64,000 nucleotides of DNA from Terriglobus sp. TAA 43 (GTDB lineage: Bacteria; Acidobacteriota; Terriglobia; Terriglobales; Acidobacteriaceae). The translations under genes and the position numbers were made by a program. The notes beneath the pieces are model-generated. The model did not search any database, was not told where the DNA came from, and saw only the letters and a list, made by a program, of their open reading frames with translations. The stretch lies in contig NZ_JUGR01000003.1 of assembly GCF_000800015.1 (NCBI RefSeq), forward strand, positions 186,001 through 250,000, given 5' to 3'. Shown piece after piece: positions 19,440-28,469 of the stretch; within the stretch, counting starts at the first letter, position 1, and the number at the start of each line of letters is the position of its first letter.

Positions 19440-21218
19440 ATGGCAACAACACCACGCATCATCGTCGTAGGCGGCGGTCTCGCCGGACTCTCCGCGGTCA
19501 TGAAGATCGCAGAAGCCGGCGGCAAGGTCGACCTCTTCTCCATCGTCCCGGTTAAGCGCTCGCACTCCGTCTGCGCGCAGGGCGGCATCAACGCCGCCAA
19601 GAACCTCAAGGGCGAAGGCGACAACGTCGACAAGCACTTTGACGACACTGTCTACGGTGGCGACTTCCTCGCCAACCAGACGCCCGTAAAGAACATGACG
19701 GCGCAGGGCCCGGCCATCATTGATCTGCTTGATCGCATGGGCGTCCCGTTCAATCGCACGCCCGAAGGTCTGCTCGACTTCCGTCGCTTCGGCGGCACGC
19801 TCTATCACCGCACCGCCTTCGCCGGAGCCACCACCGGCCAGCAGCTTCTTTACGCGCTGGACGAACAGGTGCGCCGCTACGAATCCGAAGGCAAGGTCAC
19901 CAAGTACGAGGGCTGGGAGTTCCTCTCCGCCGTCATCGACAGCACCGGCGTATGCCGTGGCATCTGCGCCATGGACCTGCGCACCATGGAAGTCCGCACC
20001 TTCCCCGCCGACGCCATCATCATCTGCACCGGCGGCAACGGAGCCATCTTCGGCAAGTCCACCAACTCCGTCGTATGCACCGGCTCCGCGCAGTCCGCGC
20101 TGTATCAGCAGGGCGCGTATTACTCCAACGGCGAGTTCATCCAGGTGCACCCCACCGCCATCCCTGGTGAAGATAAGTTGCGCCTCATGTCGGAATCCGC
20201 ACGTGGCGAAGGTGGCCGCGTCTGGGTACCGCGCAAGAAGGGCGACCCGCGCCCGGCCAAGACCATCCCCGAGGCCGATCGCTACTACTTCCTCGAAGAG
20301 AAGTATCCGAAATACGGCAACCTCGTACCGCGCGATATCGCCACCCGCGAGATTCACAAGATTGTCTACGAGCAGGATCTGGGCATCGACGGCCAGCCGA
20401 TGGTCTACCTCGACGTGTCGCACATCGACCGCGCCACGCTCGAAAAGAAGATTGAAGGCATCCTCGAAATCTACGAGAAGTTCGTCGGCGAAGACCCGCA
20501 CGAAGTTCCCATGAAGATCTTCCCCGGCGTCCACTACACCATGGGCGGCCTCTGGGTTGACTTCAACCAGCAGACCAACATCCCCGGCATCTTCGCCGCG
20601 GGTGAAGCGGACTATTCCATCCACGGCGCAAACCGCCTCGGTGCAAACTCGCTGCTCTCCTGCATCTACGGTGGCTTCGTCGCCGGACCGCAGGCGATGA
20701 CCTACGCGAAGAGCCTGCCCACGCAGACCGGCGACGGCGGCCACGCAGCCGAAAAGGTTCGCCAGATGGAGTACAACAACATCCTTCTGCAGAACCAGGG
20801 CACGGAGAATCCGTTCAAGCTCTGGCGCGAACTCGGCGACACCATGACGCGTCACGCCACCATCGTTCGCTACAACGCGGGCCTGAAGGAAGCGGACGCC
20901 AAGATCGTCGAACTGCTCGAGCGCTACCGCAATATCAATCTGACGGACAAGAGCCAGTGGGCCAACACATCGTTCGCCTTCTCCCGTCAGCTCTACAACA
21001 TGCTGCAACTCGCACGCGTCATCGTGCAGGGCGCAGAGAAGCGTGACGAAAGCCGCGGCGCACACTACAAGCCGGACTTCCCGGATCGCAACGACGAGCA
21101 GTTCCTGAAGTCCACCATGGCCGCATACGACGCAAAGTCAGACGCACCGGTCATCACCTACGAAGAAGTCGACACGCAGTGGATCAAACCACGCCCACGC
21201 GTCTACACCAGTTCCTAG
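19440..21218 (+). CDS. sdhA: Succinate dehydrogenase flavoprotein subunit SdhA
   Basis: 592 residues. FAD-binding IIVVGGGLAGLSAVMKIAEA, the flavinylation histidine region KRSHSVCAQGGINAA, the substrate-binding segment YHRTAFAGATTGQQLLY, the catalytic-arginine region GAYYSNGEFIQVHPTAIPG with RGEGGRVW, HYTMGGLWVDFN, and the C-terminal FAD loop ANRLGANSLLSCIYGG are all present. It oxidises succinate to fumarate on the cytoplasmic face and passes electrons to SdhB. It lies between two small membrane-protein genes in the sdh cluster. Confidence 0.96.
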   Translation: MATTPRIIVVGGGLAGLSAVMKIAEAGGKVDLFSIVPVKRSHSVCAQGGINAAKNLKGEGDNVDKHFDDTVYGGDFLANQTPVKNMTAQGPAIIDLLDRMGVPFNRTPEGLLDFRRFGGTLYHRTAFAGATTGQQLLYALDEQVRRYESEGKVTKYEGWEFLSAVIDSTGVCRGICAMDLRTMEVRTFPADAIIICTGGNGAIFGKSTNSVVCTGSAQSALYQQGAYYSNGEFIQVHPTAIPGEDKLRLMSESARGEGGRVWVPRKKGDPRPAKTIPEADRYYFLEEKYPKYGNLVPRDIATREIHKIVYEQDLGIDGQPMVYLDVSHIDRATLEKKIEGILEIYEKFVGEDPHEVPMKIFPGVHYTMGGLWVDFNQQTNIPGIFAAGEADYSIHGANRLGANSLLSCIYGGFVAGPQAMTYAKSLPTQTGDGGHAAEKVRQMEYNNILLQNQGTENPFKLWRELGDTMTRHATIVRYNAGLKEADAKIVELLERYRNINLTDKSQWANTSFAFSRQLYNMLQLARVIVQGAEKRDESRGAHYKPDFPDRNDEQFLKSTMAAYDAKSDAPVITYEEVDTQWIKPRPRVYTSS

Positions 21219-21234
21219 AGGCATCCAACTGGAG

Positions 21235-21441
21235 ATGAACCGTTACTTCATCTTCGCGGTAGTAGCAGCAATCATCGCAGCCGTCGCTTACGGAGGGTTT
21301 CTCTTCCTCGGCGAGTGGATTGACGGCAGGCGACAGGCAATACGTGACAAGGGATTGCATCCGGTCACCACATCGGATGGCAATGTCGAAGCCCGGGAAT
21401 ATCGGGCGAACAAGGATGAAACGGACCAACCGTCCGAGTAA
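21235..21441 (+). CDS. Small single-TM protein between sdhA and sdhB (68 residues)
   Basis: ATG 21235 directly follows CTGGAG, 16 bases after sdhA. One N-terminal span (about residues 4-26, FIFAVVAAIIAAVAYGGFLF) is followed by a highly charged tail GRRQAIRDKG ... EYRANKDETDQPSE that would lie in the cytoplasm or periplasm. No family recognised. Position in the sdh operon is the only functional clue. Confidence 0.68.
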   Translation: MNRYFIFAVVAAIIAAVAYGGFLFLGEWIDGRRQAIRDKGLHPVTTSDGNVEAREYRANKDETDQPSE

Positions 21442-21516
21442 CAACAACCTCGGGCAACCAGGGTTGAGCAACACAAGCACGACACCGAGCCACAAGGTCC
21501 GGGAGCGAGAGGAAAC

Positions 21517-22320
21517 ATGGCAAAGAAGTCAGCACATGTCGAAAAGCCAAAGCCCTACACGGGCTCGACCTTCAAGGTGTCCATCAAGCGGCAGGCGTCG
21601 CCGAATGCACCGGCCCACACGGAAGAATTCACGCTTCCCTATCGCTCGGGCCTGAACATCACCAGCGTGCTGGTCGACATCGCGGCGAACCCCATCAATG
21701 CGACGGGCGCCACCACCACCGCCATCGCCTACGACTCCAACTGCCTCGAAGAGATCTGCGGCTCCTGCGCCATGCTCATCAATGGCAAAGCGCGCATGGC
21801 CTGCTCCGCTCTGGTGGACGCGCTGCTGCATGAGAACGGCAAGGGCGAAATTACTCTCGCGCCGCTCAGCAAGTTCCCCGTCGTGCGCGACCTCGCCGTG
21901 GACCGCAGCGTTCTCTTTGAGAACCTGAAGGCCGTTAAGGCATGGGTTCCCATCGACGGCACCTACGACCTCGGCGCTGGCCCCAAGCAGTTCCCGCAGA
22001 TTCAGGAAGAGCGTTACCCGCTCTCCAACTGCATCTCCTGCACCATCTGCATGGAAGTCTGCCCGCAGTTCAACGACTCCACAAACTTCGTTGGCGCTGC
22101 CACCATCGCACAGGCCCGCCTCTTCAACCTCGACCCCTCGGGCGCGGTGCTGAAGGAAGATCGTCTACGCGCTCTCGCAGGCGACGGCGGTGTGCAGGAA
22201 TGCGGCTACGCACAAAACTGCGTACAGGCCTGCCCCAAGCAGCTACCGCTCACCGAAGCCATCAGCGACATGGGCCGCGACGTAGCCATCCAGCAGGTCA
22301 AGGACTTCTTCACTCGTTAA
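21517..22320 (+). CDS. sdhB: Succinate dehydrogenase iron-sulfur subunit SdhB
   Basis: 267 residues, RBS GAGGAAAC. Three cluster motifs are visible: [2Fe-2S] SNCLEEICGSCAMLINGKAR plus a following Cys, [4Fe-4S] CISCTICMEVCP, and [3Fe-4S] CGYAQNCVQACPKQLPLTEAI. The subunit carries electrons from SdhA to the quinone site at the membrane. About 30 extra residues precede the ferredoxin domain (KPKPYTGSTFKVSIKRQ). A small membrane-protein gene starts 3 bases after its stop. Confidence 0.95.
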   Translation: MAKKSAHVEKPKPYTGSTFKVSIKRQASPNAPAHTEEFTLPYRSGLNITSVLVDIAANPINATGATTTAIAYDSNCLEEICGSCAMLINGKARMACSALVDALLHENGKGEITLAPLSKFPVVRDLAVDRSVLFENLKAVKAWVPIDGTYDLGAGPKQFPQIQEERYPLSNCISCTICMEVCPQFNDSTNFVGAATIAQARLFNLDPSGAVLKEDRLRALAGDGGVQECGYAQNCVQACPKQLPLTEAISDMGRDVAIQQVKDFFTR

Positions 22321-22323
22321 GCA

Positions 22324-22554
22324 ATGATCAGAGACACAATAGAACGCCTGTGGAGACGAGTCATCGTTGCCACAGGCGTTTCTGCTGTATCAAGCCTGAT
22401 CCTTATGGCTGTGACTGGTCACGACCAAGGCCCACATGACACCGGCTTCGGCATCGTCCTGTATCTCGTGCTCTTCATTGGCACAGTTGCGTTTCTATTT
22501 CTGTTCTCGCTGTACATCTTGTACGCAATCGTCATGCACTTCACCGAACGCTGA
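22324..22554 (+). CDS. Small two-TM protein after sdhB (76 residues)
   Basis: Starts 3 bases after sdhB, the last gene of the operon. The first span lies at about residues 12-31 (VIVATGVSAVSSLILMAVTG) and the second at about 43-70 (IVLYLVLFIGTVAFLFLFSL); the loop between is HDQGPHDTG. No family recognised. The third small membrane protein of this operon. Confidence 0.7.
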   Translation: MIRDTIERLWRRVIVATGVSAVSSLILMAVTGHDQGPHDTGFGIVLYLVLFIGTVAFLFLFSLYILYAIVMHFTER

Positions 22555-22559
22555 GCAGA

Positions 22560-22592
22560 AAAAGGGCACTGGAGACAGTTTCCCCAGTGCCC
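22560..22592 (-). terminator. Terminator between sdh operon and histidine kinase gene
   Basis: Stem GGGCACTGG (22564-22572) / CCAGTGCCC (22584-22592). On the minus strand it ends in TTTTTC, directly after the kinase gene; on the plus strand it can also end the sdh transcript. Confidence 0.7.
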
Positions 22593-22610
22593 CTCATGAT
22601 GTGCGATTGA

Positions 22611-24053
22611 CTAAATATTTTCGACAGGAAGATGCACGGTGAACTCCGTCTTCCCCGGTTCCGATTCCAGCGTCAGACGGCCGCCATAACCTTCCAGCAC
22701 GCGACGCACAATCCCAAGTCCAAGTCCCGTTCCCACTCCCGCAGCCTTCGTCGTGAAGAACGGATCAAAGATGCGATCACGATCTTCCGCGGAAATACCG
22801 GAACCGTTGTCGCCAATCGTCACCTGAATCTCATCCCCAACACGAGCGGTCTTGATCGTGATCAATCCACCCGTCTGCGGCACAGCATCAATCGCGTTAT
22901 CCAGCAGATTCGTCCACACCTGGTTCAAGCCGCTGCACACGCAGTGCACCTTCGGCATCTTCGAACCAAACTCCTTGTGGATGCTGACGTTCTTCTCGCG
23001 CAGCTTGTGCTTCATCATCACGGCCGTGGCATGGATGCTTTCGTTCACATCCACATCCTGCTCACCGGTCTGCCCTTCATGCGCATAGCTCTTCACAGAC
23101 TGTGCCAGCTCCGTGACGCGAGCTACTGATTCTTCAACCAGCGTAACCATCTGCATCGACGAGGCACTTGCCTCAAGCCATTCCAGTGGAGCAGTCAACT
23201 CGCTGCTCTGGAACACATCCGCAAGACAATCCAGATCCTGCGTGCTGATGCCGCTCGCCACCATCACAGGCGCAATGTCCCACGCCTTTGCAATCGAGTG
23301 CGAATCCAGCCAGTCGCCCATCTCTTCTTCTGCGTCCGATTGCTCCAGCGAGCTCAGGCAAACATCCTTCTTCACCGCCAGTGCACGTTCCTGCAAAGCG
23401 GTAAGGCAAGCACGCTGTTCTTCTGTATGTCCGTGCTCTGAGAACGAACGCGCAATCTCATGCATGTGGCGAAGATTATCGCGGAGTTGAGAAGCCGCAC
23501 GACGAGCCGCAGCACCCGGGTTATTCAACTCATGCATCAATCCCGCAGTCATGGTGCCCAGCATGGCCAGCTTTGCTTGCTGAGTCTGCTGTGTCTGCAT
23601 GCCCATCAGCCGCATACGCAGCTCGCCCAAAATTACGGAGCGCAGATGCGGGCAGTGCGACATACCGGCCCAGAACGATTCTTCGTCCAAACGCAATCCA
23701 CGAATGTCTGTCTGTGCAATCACCGTGACGTTGGAATGCATGCCGGTCAGCAGTGGCACTTCACCCATGAATGCGGGCGCTTCCATGATCTTGCTGAAGA
23801 AGTAGTTGCCCTGCTCATCCTTGCGGGAAACATGGGCTCGGCCTTCGGTAAAGATCGTGAAGTAGTGCAGGTCATCTTCCTGGTCCACGATCTTTGTGCC
23901 CGCAGCGACATACATATCCTGCGCCACCGCCACCAGGCAAGCCAACTCTTCTTCCGGTACGTTGTCACCAAATGGCTTCACACGCTGCAGATCATCAAGA
24001 GCTTTGCGTTGCCATTCGACACTGTTTGCAAGGCAATCCGTCGTCGTTGCCAT
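22611..24053 (-). CDS. Sensor histidine kinase with N-terminal cNMP-binding (CRP-like) domain
   Basis: 480 residues. Residues about 28-135 form a cyclic-nucleotide-binding beta roll ([39 protein letters not shown]). The dimerisation/phosphotransfer helix has H174 in [16 protein letters not shown], and the C-terminal HATPase has the N box [16 protein letters not shown]1 DNGSGIS and G2 [13 protein letters not shown]. There is no membrane segment, so it is a soluble sensor; the ligand may be a cyclic nucleotide or another small molecule. It follows the receiver/reductase gene after 2 bases, so the two are one operon, making that fusion its likely phosphorylation partner (inference). Confidence 0.9.
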   Translation of the reverse strand: MATTTDCLANSVEWQRKALDDLQRVKPFGDNVPEEELACLVAVAQDMYVAAGTKIVDQEDDLHYFTIFTEGRAHVSRKDEQGNYFFSKIMEAPAFMGEVPLLTGMHSNVTVIAQTDIRGLRLDEESFWAGMSHCPHLRSVILGELRMRLMGMQTQQTQQAKLAMLGTMTAGLMHELNNPGAAARRAASQLRDNLRHMHEIARSFSEHGHTEEQRACLTALQERALAVKKDVCLSSLEQSDAEEEMGDWLDSHSIAKAWDIAPVMVASGISTQDLDCLADVFQSSELTAPLEWLEASASSMQMVTLVEESVARVTELAQSVKSYAHEGQTGEQDVDVNESIHATAVMMKHKLREKNVSIHKEFGSKMPKVHCVCSGLNQVWTNLLDNAIDAVPQTGGLITIKTARVGDEIQVTIGDNGSGISAEDRDRIFDPFFTTKAAGVGTGLGLGIVRRVLEGYGGRLTLESEPGKTEFTVHLPVENI

Positions 24054-24055
24054 AG

Positions 24056-25699
24056 TTAGAACCCCGCCAGATACTGATGCACAAACTGAATTGCAATGGA
24101 GCCTTCACCAACCGCTGAGGCTGCACGCTTTACCGAACCATGCCGCACATCACCCGCCACAAAAATGCCGGGGACACTGGTCTCCAGCAGATAAGGATTG
24201 CGATCCCCCATGCGATCTACCCCCACGCGCTTCAGGTCTGGCCCAGCCAATACAAAGCCACGATCGTCACACGCCACTTCCTTCGGCAGCCATTCCGTCT
24301 TCGGTGCAGCGCCAATGAAGATAAACACGGAAGTCGCCGCGCGATTATCCGTGCCATTTGGAGTGCGCAGTTCAATGCCCTGCAGATGCTCCGTGCCGCA
24401 GAAGCGCGTGATCTCAGTTCCCGTCTCGACCGTAATGTTCGGAGTCCCCGCAATCTGGTCTATCAGGTACTGCGACATGCTCTGCGCCAATCCCTTGCCC
24501 CGCACCAGCATCGTCACCTTCCGTGCGTAACGGGCAAAGTTCATCGCAGCCTGTCCGGCCGAGTTCGCGCCGCCCACCACAAAGACCTCTTCGTCCTTGC
24601 ATGACTGCGCTTCACTCTGCGCCGCGCCGTAGTAAACACCAGCGCCAACCAACTCGTCGCCACCGGGCACATCCAGCTTGCACCAGCTCACACCAGTCGC
24701 CAGCAACACAGCCGAGCAACTCACATCGCGACCGTCGCCCATCGTCACAAAGCGGTACTGGTCCTCCACGCGAATCTTCGTCACGCGCTGCGTCAGAAAC
24801 TCCGCACCCAACCGCTGCGCCTGCACAAATCCACGACGCGCCAGCTCGTCGCCGCTCACGCCATCCGGAAAACCCAGATAGTTTTCAATGCGCGAGCTCG
24901 ATCCAGCCTGTCCGCCAACCGCATCTGGCTCTACCACCAGCGTGCGCAAACCCTCTGAAGCGCCATACACTGCACCAGCCAAACCAGCAGGCCCGGCGCC
25001 CACCACCACCAGGTCGTAGTGCTCTTTCTCTGCCTGCACGCGCAGGCCAATCTTTCCTGCCAACTCCATCTGAGTCGGCTGCACCGCTGAAGTGCCGTCG
25101 GAGAACACCACCACAGGCAATTTCGCATCATCCAGCCCGCGCGACTTCAACAGTTCCAGCGCCTCAGGCTGCGAGTCCGGATTCAGCCAGCGAAAAGAAA
25201 CATGATTGCGTGAAAGAAAATCGCGCACCGCATGATCCTTCGATCCCCAGCGCGTCCCCACCACCTGCAATCCCTCATAAGGTGGCTTGTATCCCTGGTG
25301 CCAACTGAACAGCAGGTCATCCAGCACCGGGTACAACTTGTCCTCCGGCGGGTCCCACGGCTTGTTCAGGTAGTAGTGGATGCGTGCCGTGTTGATCGCA
25401 CGAATCGCAGCTTCCGTATCGGCATACGCCGTTAACAAAACACGTTTTGCATCGGGATAGAGCCCCATTGCCTGGCTCAGGAAGTCCACGCCAGTCATGC
25501 CTGGCATACGCTGATCGCTCAGGAACAACGCCACGGCGTCCCCGCGATTCTTTAACTGATCGCACGTATCCAGCGCAGCCTGCCCGGAAGCGGCGCGCAC
25601 AATGCGATATTCCTGCGCATACTTGCGGCGCAGATCGCCAACGACGGCCTCTAAAACGCTAACGTCGTCATCCACTGCGAACAAAATCGGTCGTGCCAT
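24056..25699 (-). CDS. Receiver/thioredoxin-reductase-like fusion lacking the CxxC
   Basis: 547 residues from ATG 25699, preceded by AGGAAGG. Residues 1-125 are a CheY-like receiver with the acid patch D10-D12, phosphoacceptor D62 and Lys113. Residues about 142-220 look like a glutaredoxin-like fold without cysteines (LQVVGTRWGSKDHAVRDFL). From about 228 to the end is a TrxB-type flavoprotein: VVVGAGPAGLAGAVYG, GGQAGSSSRIENYLGFP, NADPH motif VFVVGGANSAGQAA and GIFVAGDVRHGS. Where TrxB has CATC, this protein reads GVYYGAAQ (354-361), so the redox disulfide is missing. The fold may pass electrons from NAD(P)H and FAD to another partner under control of phosphorylation. Operon with the kinase. 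Confidence 0.9.
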   Translation of the reverse strand: MARPILFAVDDDVSVLEAVVGDLRRKYAQEYRIVRAASGQAALDTCDQLKNRGDAVALFLSDQRMPGMTGVDFLSQAMGLYPDAKRVLLTAYADTEAAIRAINTARIHYYLNKPWDPPEDKLYPVLDDLLFSWHQGYKPPYEGLQVVGTRWGSKDHAVRDFLSRNHVSFRWLNPDSQPEALELLKSRGLDDAKLPVVVFSDGTSAVQPTQMELAGKIGLRVQAEKEHYDLVVVGAGPAGLAGAVYGASEGLRTLVVEPDAVGGQAGSSSRIENYLGFPDGVSGDELARRGFVQAQRLGAEFLTQRVTKIRVEDQYRFVTMGDGRDVSCSAVLLATGVSWCKLDVPGGDELVGAGVYYGAAQSEAQSCKDEEVFVVGGANSAGQAAMNFARYARKVTMLVRGKGLAQSMSQYLIDQIAGTPNITVETGTEITRFCGTEHLQGIELRTPNGTDNRAATSVFIFIGAAPKTEWLPKEVACDDRGFVLAGPDLKRVGVDRMGDRNPYLLETSVPGIFVAGDVRHGSVKRAASAVGEGSIAIQFVHQYLAGF

Positions 25700-25894
25700 G
25701 TGCCTTCCTGTCCCACAGCCGGCGGTGTCTCTTCGCCTGCCGTGCTTTAGATTCCCGAATAACGGCCCCTGATGCAATTATTTCGCGTCGAACGGCATAA
25801 GGTGTTGCATACTCATGGCAACACAGTTTTTAGCTTCTCTGGCACGAAAAATTCCCCCTCGCTGTTCCATTTTTCGAGACTCTCCGGTTACGCC

Positions 25895-26539
25895 ATGATT
25901 CGAATTCTGCTTGCTGACAACCAGGCCATCTTCCGCTCCGGGATGGCACGTGTCCTCTCTTCACAGGACGACATGACCGTTCTGGGCCAATGTGGGGCCC
26001 CGGACGAACTTCTTCCCCTCATTGCCCCCGCGCGCAACGCCATTCTTCTACTCGCCGCCTCCCTTGAAGCAGACATCGATAAGGCCTTCGCAGCAGCTTC
26101 TGCCAACGGTGTCCGGATCATCCTGCTTCATGACAATGGCAACGAGCCGGAAGCCGCCGTCTCCCGCAGGATGGATGGTCTCCTCTCACGCCACGTCTCC
26201 ACAGACGATCTGCTGCACTGCGTACGTCGCGTCTTCAATGGAGAACGCGCCGTCAAAGCACCGGTCGCTGAGGCAGACGACAGCGTCGGCCGCCGTATCC
26301 GCGACGCACTCACCACGCGCGAGTTGCAGATCGTGGGTTTCATCGTGCAGGGCTGGAAGAACCGGCAGATCGCCGACGAGATTGGAACCAAGGAGCAGGT
26401 CGTTAAGAACTACCTCCGCTCCATCTACGACAAGACAGGAGCCAGCGATCGCCTGGAGCTGGCGCTCTTCACGCTGCATCACCGCCCACTTGCAGAGGCC
26501 GCAGCAAAAGCAGCCGCTCCCGCTGCCGTCACCGTCTGA
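25895..26539 (+). CDS. LuxR-family response regulator with degenerate receiver
   Basis: 214 residues from ATG 25895. An N-terminal receiver-like domain (RILLADNQAIFRSGM) lacks the phosphoacceptor: the position expected to be Asp reads ILLLAAS, with Leu53. The C-terminal LuxR helix-turn-helix is intact (LTTRELQIVGFIVQGWKNRQIADEIGTKEQVVKNYLRSIYDKTG). It is probably an atypical regulator not driven by Asp phosphorylation. It is divergent from the receiver/reductase and kinase genes across about 195 bases, so it may regulate them (inference). An upstream in-frame start at 25772 would overlap the divergent promoter and is unlikely. Confidence 0.85.
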   Translation: MIRILLADNQAIFRSGMARVLSSQDDMTVLGQCGAPDELLPLIAPARNAILLLAASLEADIDKAFAAASANGVRIILLHDNGNEPEAAVSRRMDGLLSRHVSTDDLLHCVRRVFNGERAVKAPVAEADDSVGRRIRDALTTRELQIVGFIVQGWKNRQIADEIGTKEQVVKNYLRSIYDKTGASDRLELALFTLHHRPLAEAAAKAAAPAAVTV

Positions 26540-26578
26540 TCACAGGTCATAGAACAACCGAAAGCAGCATAAGAAACC

Positions 26579-27406
26579 TCAATCCAATTCTGGTTTCTTT
26601 GCTGCTTTCACAATGACCACAGGCACATCGCCTTCATCCTTCACCAGCTTCAGCCCTAGCTCCTGTCGCACTACGTCCAGAAGCCCAGGGACCGTCGCAT
26701 CCGGCGATATCCCCATACCGTTGTCTGGAGCAAACTGCAGTCTGAAACTGAAGAAGCCGGGCAACCCTGTTGTATCGATAACAACACGATGTCCAACCTC
26801 TGCACGCCCCGAAAGAATCTTCGCGATATCTTCCATCGACGCGCCGGAGACTTCCATTGTCACCAATGTGGAATTCCCATTTGATGAAACATCCCTGCCG
26901 CCCGGGGGGCGTCCATCTGGCCCCACTGGCGTAGGCTTCAACCCCTGCTCAATCACGTCATCTGAAACACGTTTTATGGTGAAGCGAGGCATCCGCTGTG
27001 TGCTCGTCTCCACCAGAAGTCCAAATCGTTCCGCAAGCATGGACTGCACCATCTTGAGGTATTCGTCACCGCTCTCTTCGGCTTTCAACTTACCAAGCCG
27101 CTCAAACTCTTGTTCTGACGATTTGGCAGTGATGTCATAGTGATCCTTCTTTGCCCATTCCGGGGCATTCAGGATCTGCATCGGCGACTTCAGGTCATAG
27201 GCGCGAAGGATAAGGTCCATCAACGGATAATTCTCGATATTCGTAATATTTCTGGTCGAATGCCATCCCCTTCCTCCGCGCTCGTCTGGCTTCGCTGGCT
27301 TAACCAGGGTCACTTCAAAGCTCACAGGTTTTACATCCTGCGCCCAAACCGCCACGGATGGCATCGCCACCATACTCAAAGCCACCGCAAGAACCGTTCT
27401 CCGCAC
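26579..27406 (-). CDS. TIGR03435 family secreted protein (copy 1)
   Basis: 275 residues from GTG 27406, preceded by GGAGGGG, which gives a signal peptide (RRTVLAVALSMVAMPSVAVW) parallel to that of the next copy. Family traits: [63 protein letters not shown], and the terminal [27 protein letters not shown]03435 proteins are numerous in soil acidobacteria and have no proven function. The frame runs to 27466 without similarity. The adjacent gene is a close paralog. Confidence 0.88.
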   Translation of the reverse strand: MRRTVLAVALSMVAMPSVAVWAQDVKPVSFEVTLVKPAKPDERGGRGWHSTRNITNIENYPLMDLILRAYDLKSPMQILNAPEWAKKDHYDITAKSSEQEFERLGKLKAEESGDEYLKMVQSMLAERFGLLVETSTQRMPRFTIKRVSDDVIEQGLKPTPVGPDGRPPGGRDVSSNGNSTLVTMEVSGASMEDIAKILSGRAEVGHRVVIDTTGLPGFFSFRLQFAPDNGMGISPDATVPGLLDVVRQELGLKLVKDEGDVPVVIVKAAKKPELD

Positions 27407-27478
27407 AACCCCTCCACAACGCAACAATGCAAATAGCCGCTGGTTCAAGATACGCACACAAACCACGCACCTGAATGC

Positions 27479-28294
27479 TCAATCCAGCTCAGGCTTTTTC
27501 ACTGACTCCACAATCACCACAGGCACGTCCCCATCCGTCTTCACCAGCTTCAATCCAAGCTCCTGCCGCACCGCGTCCGACAGCCCCGGCAGCGTCGCAT
27601 CCGGTGCCACGCCTGTTCCGTTGTCCGGCGCATAATCCATCGTGAAGCGATATGCCCCCGGTGTACTGGTGCGATCCACAACAGGCCGACCGCCCATCTC
27701 ATAGCGTCCTGAGAGCAAACGGGCAATCTCCTCCATCGAAACGCCCTGCGCATCCCAATGACCTCCATTGCGATTGGAATGATGTCCGCCGATCGCCCGG
27801 CCATCCTTGCCCACAGGGACGGACTGAAGCTTCGAGCCCAACGTCGTTGCAGAGACGCGCTCAAGGGCATACATCGGCATCTTCCGTGTGCCCGGCCGCA
27901 CCCTCAGGCCAAAGCGCTCCGCCAACATACCCTTCAACAAGTCGCTGAACTCCTTATCGCGTTCATCCGCGCTCAACGTGTTCAACCGATGAAACTCTTC
28001 CGCATCCACCTTCGCCGTCACGTCAAACCGCTCATCCTTGAGCCAATCAGGAGCATCGACCACCTGCGACACAGTACTCAATCCATAGGCATTGCGGATC
28101 AGCTTGATGACTGGATAGTTCTGAATAACCGTAGTGCCCTCGTTCGAATCCCAGTCCTCGCCATCTGCATCCGGCTTGGCAGGCTTCACCACCGTCACTT
28201 CAAAACTCGGCGATTTCGCCACCTGCGCCTCGACGCCGACGGAAGCCAACCCAATCGTCATCATCAAAGCCCGGGTCAAAACAATTCTTCGCAT
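27479..28294 (-). CDS. TIGR03435 family secreted protein (copy 2)
   Basis: 271 residues from ATG 28294, preceded by GGGGAG. Signal peptide [20 protein letters not shown], then the same plan as copy 1: [63 protein letters not shown] and [22 protein letters not shown]. The two genes are head-to-tail with 72 bases between, so they are a tandem duplication. Function unknown. Confidence 0.88.
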   Translation of the reverse strand: MRRIVLTRALMMTIGLASVGVEAQVAKSPSFEVTVVKPAKPDADGEDWDSNEGTTVIQNYPVIKLIRNAYGLSTVSQVVDAPDWLKDERFDVTAKVDAEEFHRLNTLSADERDKEFSDLLKGMLAERFGLRVRPGTRKMPMYALERVSATTLGSKLQSVPVGKDGRAIGGHHSNRNGGHWDAQGVSMEEIARLLSGRYEMGGRPVVDRTSTPGAYRFTMDYAPDNGTGVAPDATLPGLSDAVRQELGLKLVKTDGDVPVVIVESVKKPELD

Positions 28295-28395
28295 AAACTC
28301 CCCACCTACCAGACGATACGAACGGGCAAGACAATCGTTCCCCACTTACTACGTACGCATCCATTCCACCGGACGCAGCGATCTCGCAGCTCAAG

Positions 28396-28427
28396 CACGC
28401 CGTAGGCGTCAGGAACCGTATCAAGTC
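28396..28427. repeat. Degenerate copy of the 35-bp double-hairpin repeat
   Basis: CACGCCGTAGGCGTC (28396-28410) matches the first hairpin of the repeats at 40873 and 42401; the second half, AGGAACCGTATCAAGT, is a decayed version of the second hairpin. It lies between copy 2 of the TIGR03435 genes and queA, not at a stop codon. Confidence 0.45.
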
Positions 28428-28469
28428 CCCAACTTGCTGTCTCGCTGCCCCGCTGCTTCAATAAAGAAC

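Noticed and set aside
19266-21065. A 599-codon open frame opposite sdhA
   Set aside because: It is the reverse-strand shadow of a high-GC gene; no domain, ribosome site or signal is seen, while sdhA is fully recognisable.
28141-28152. CGTTCGAATCCC, resembling a tRNA T-loop
   Set aside because: No acceptor stem, D-arm or anticodon arm can be folded around it, and it lies inside the second TIGR03435 coding sequence.
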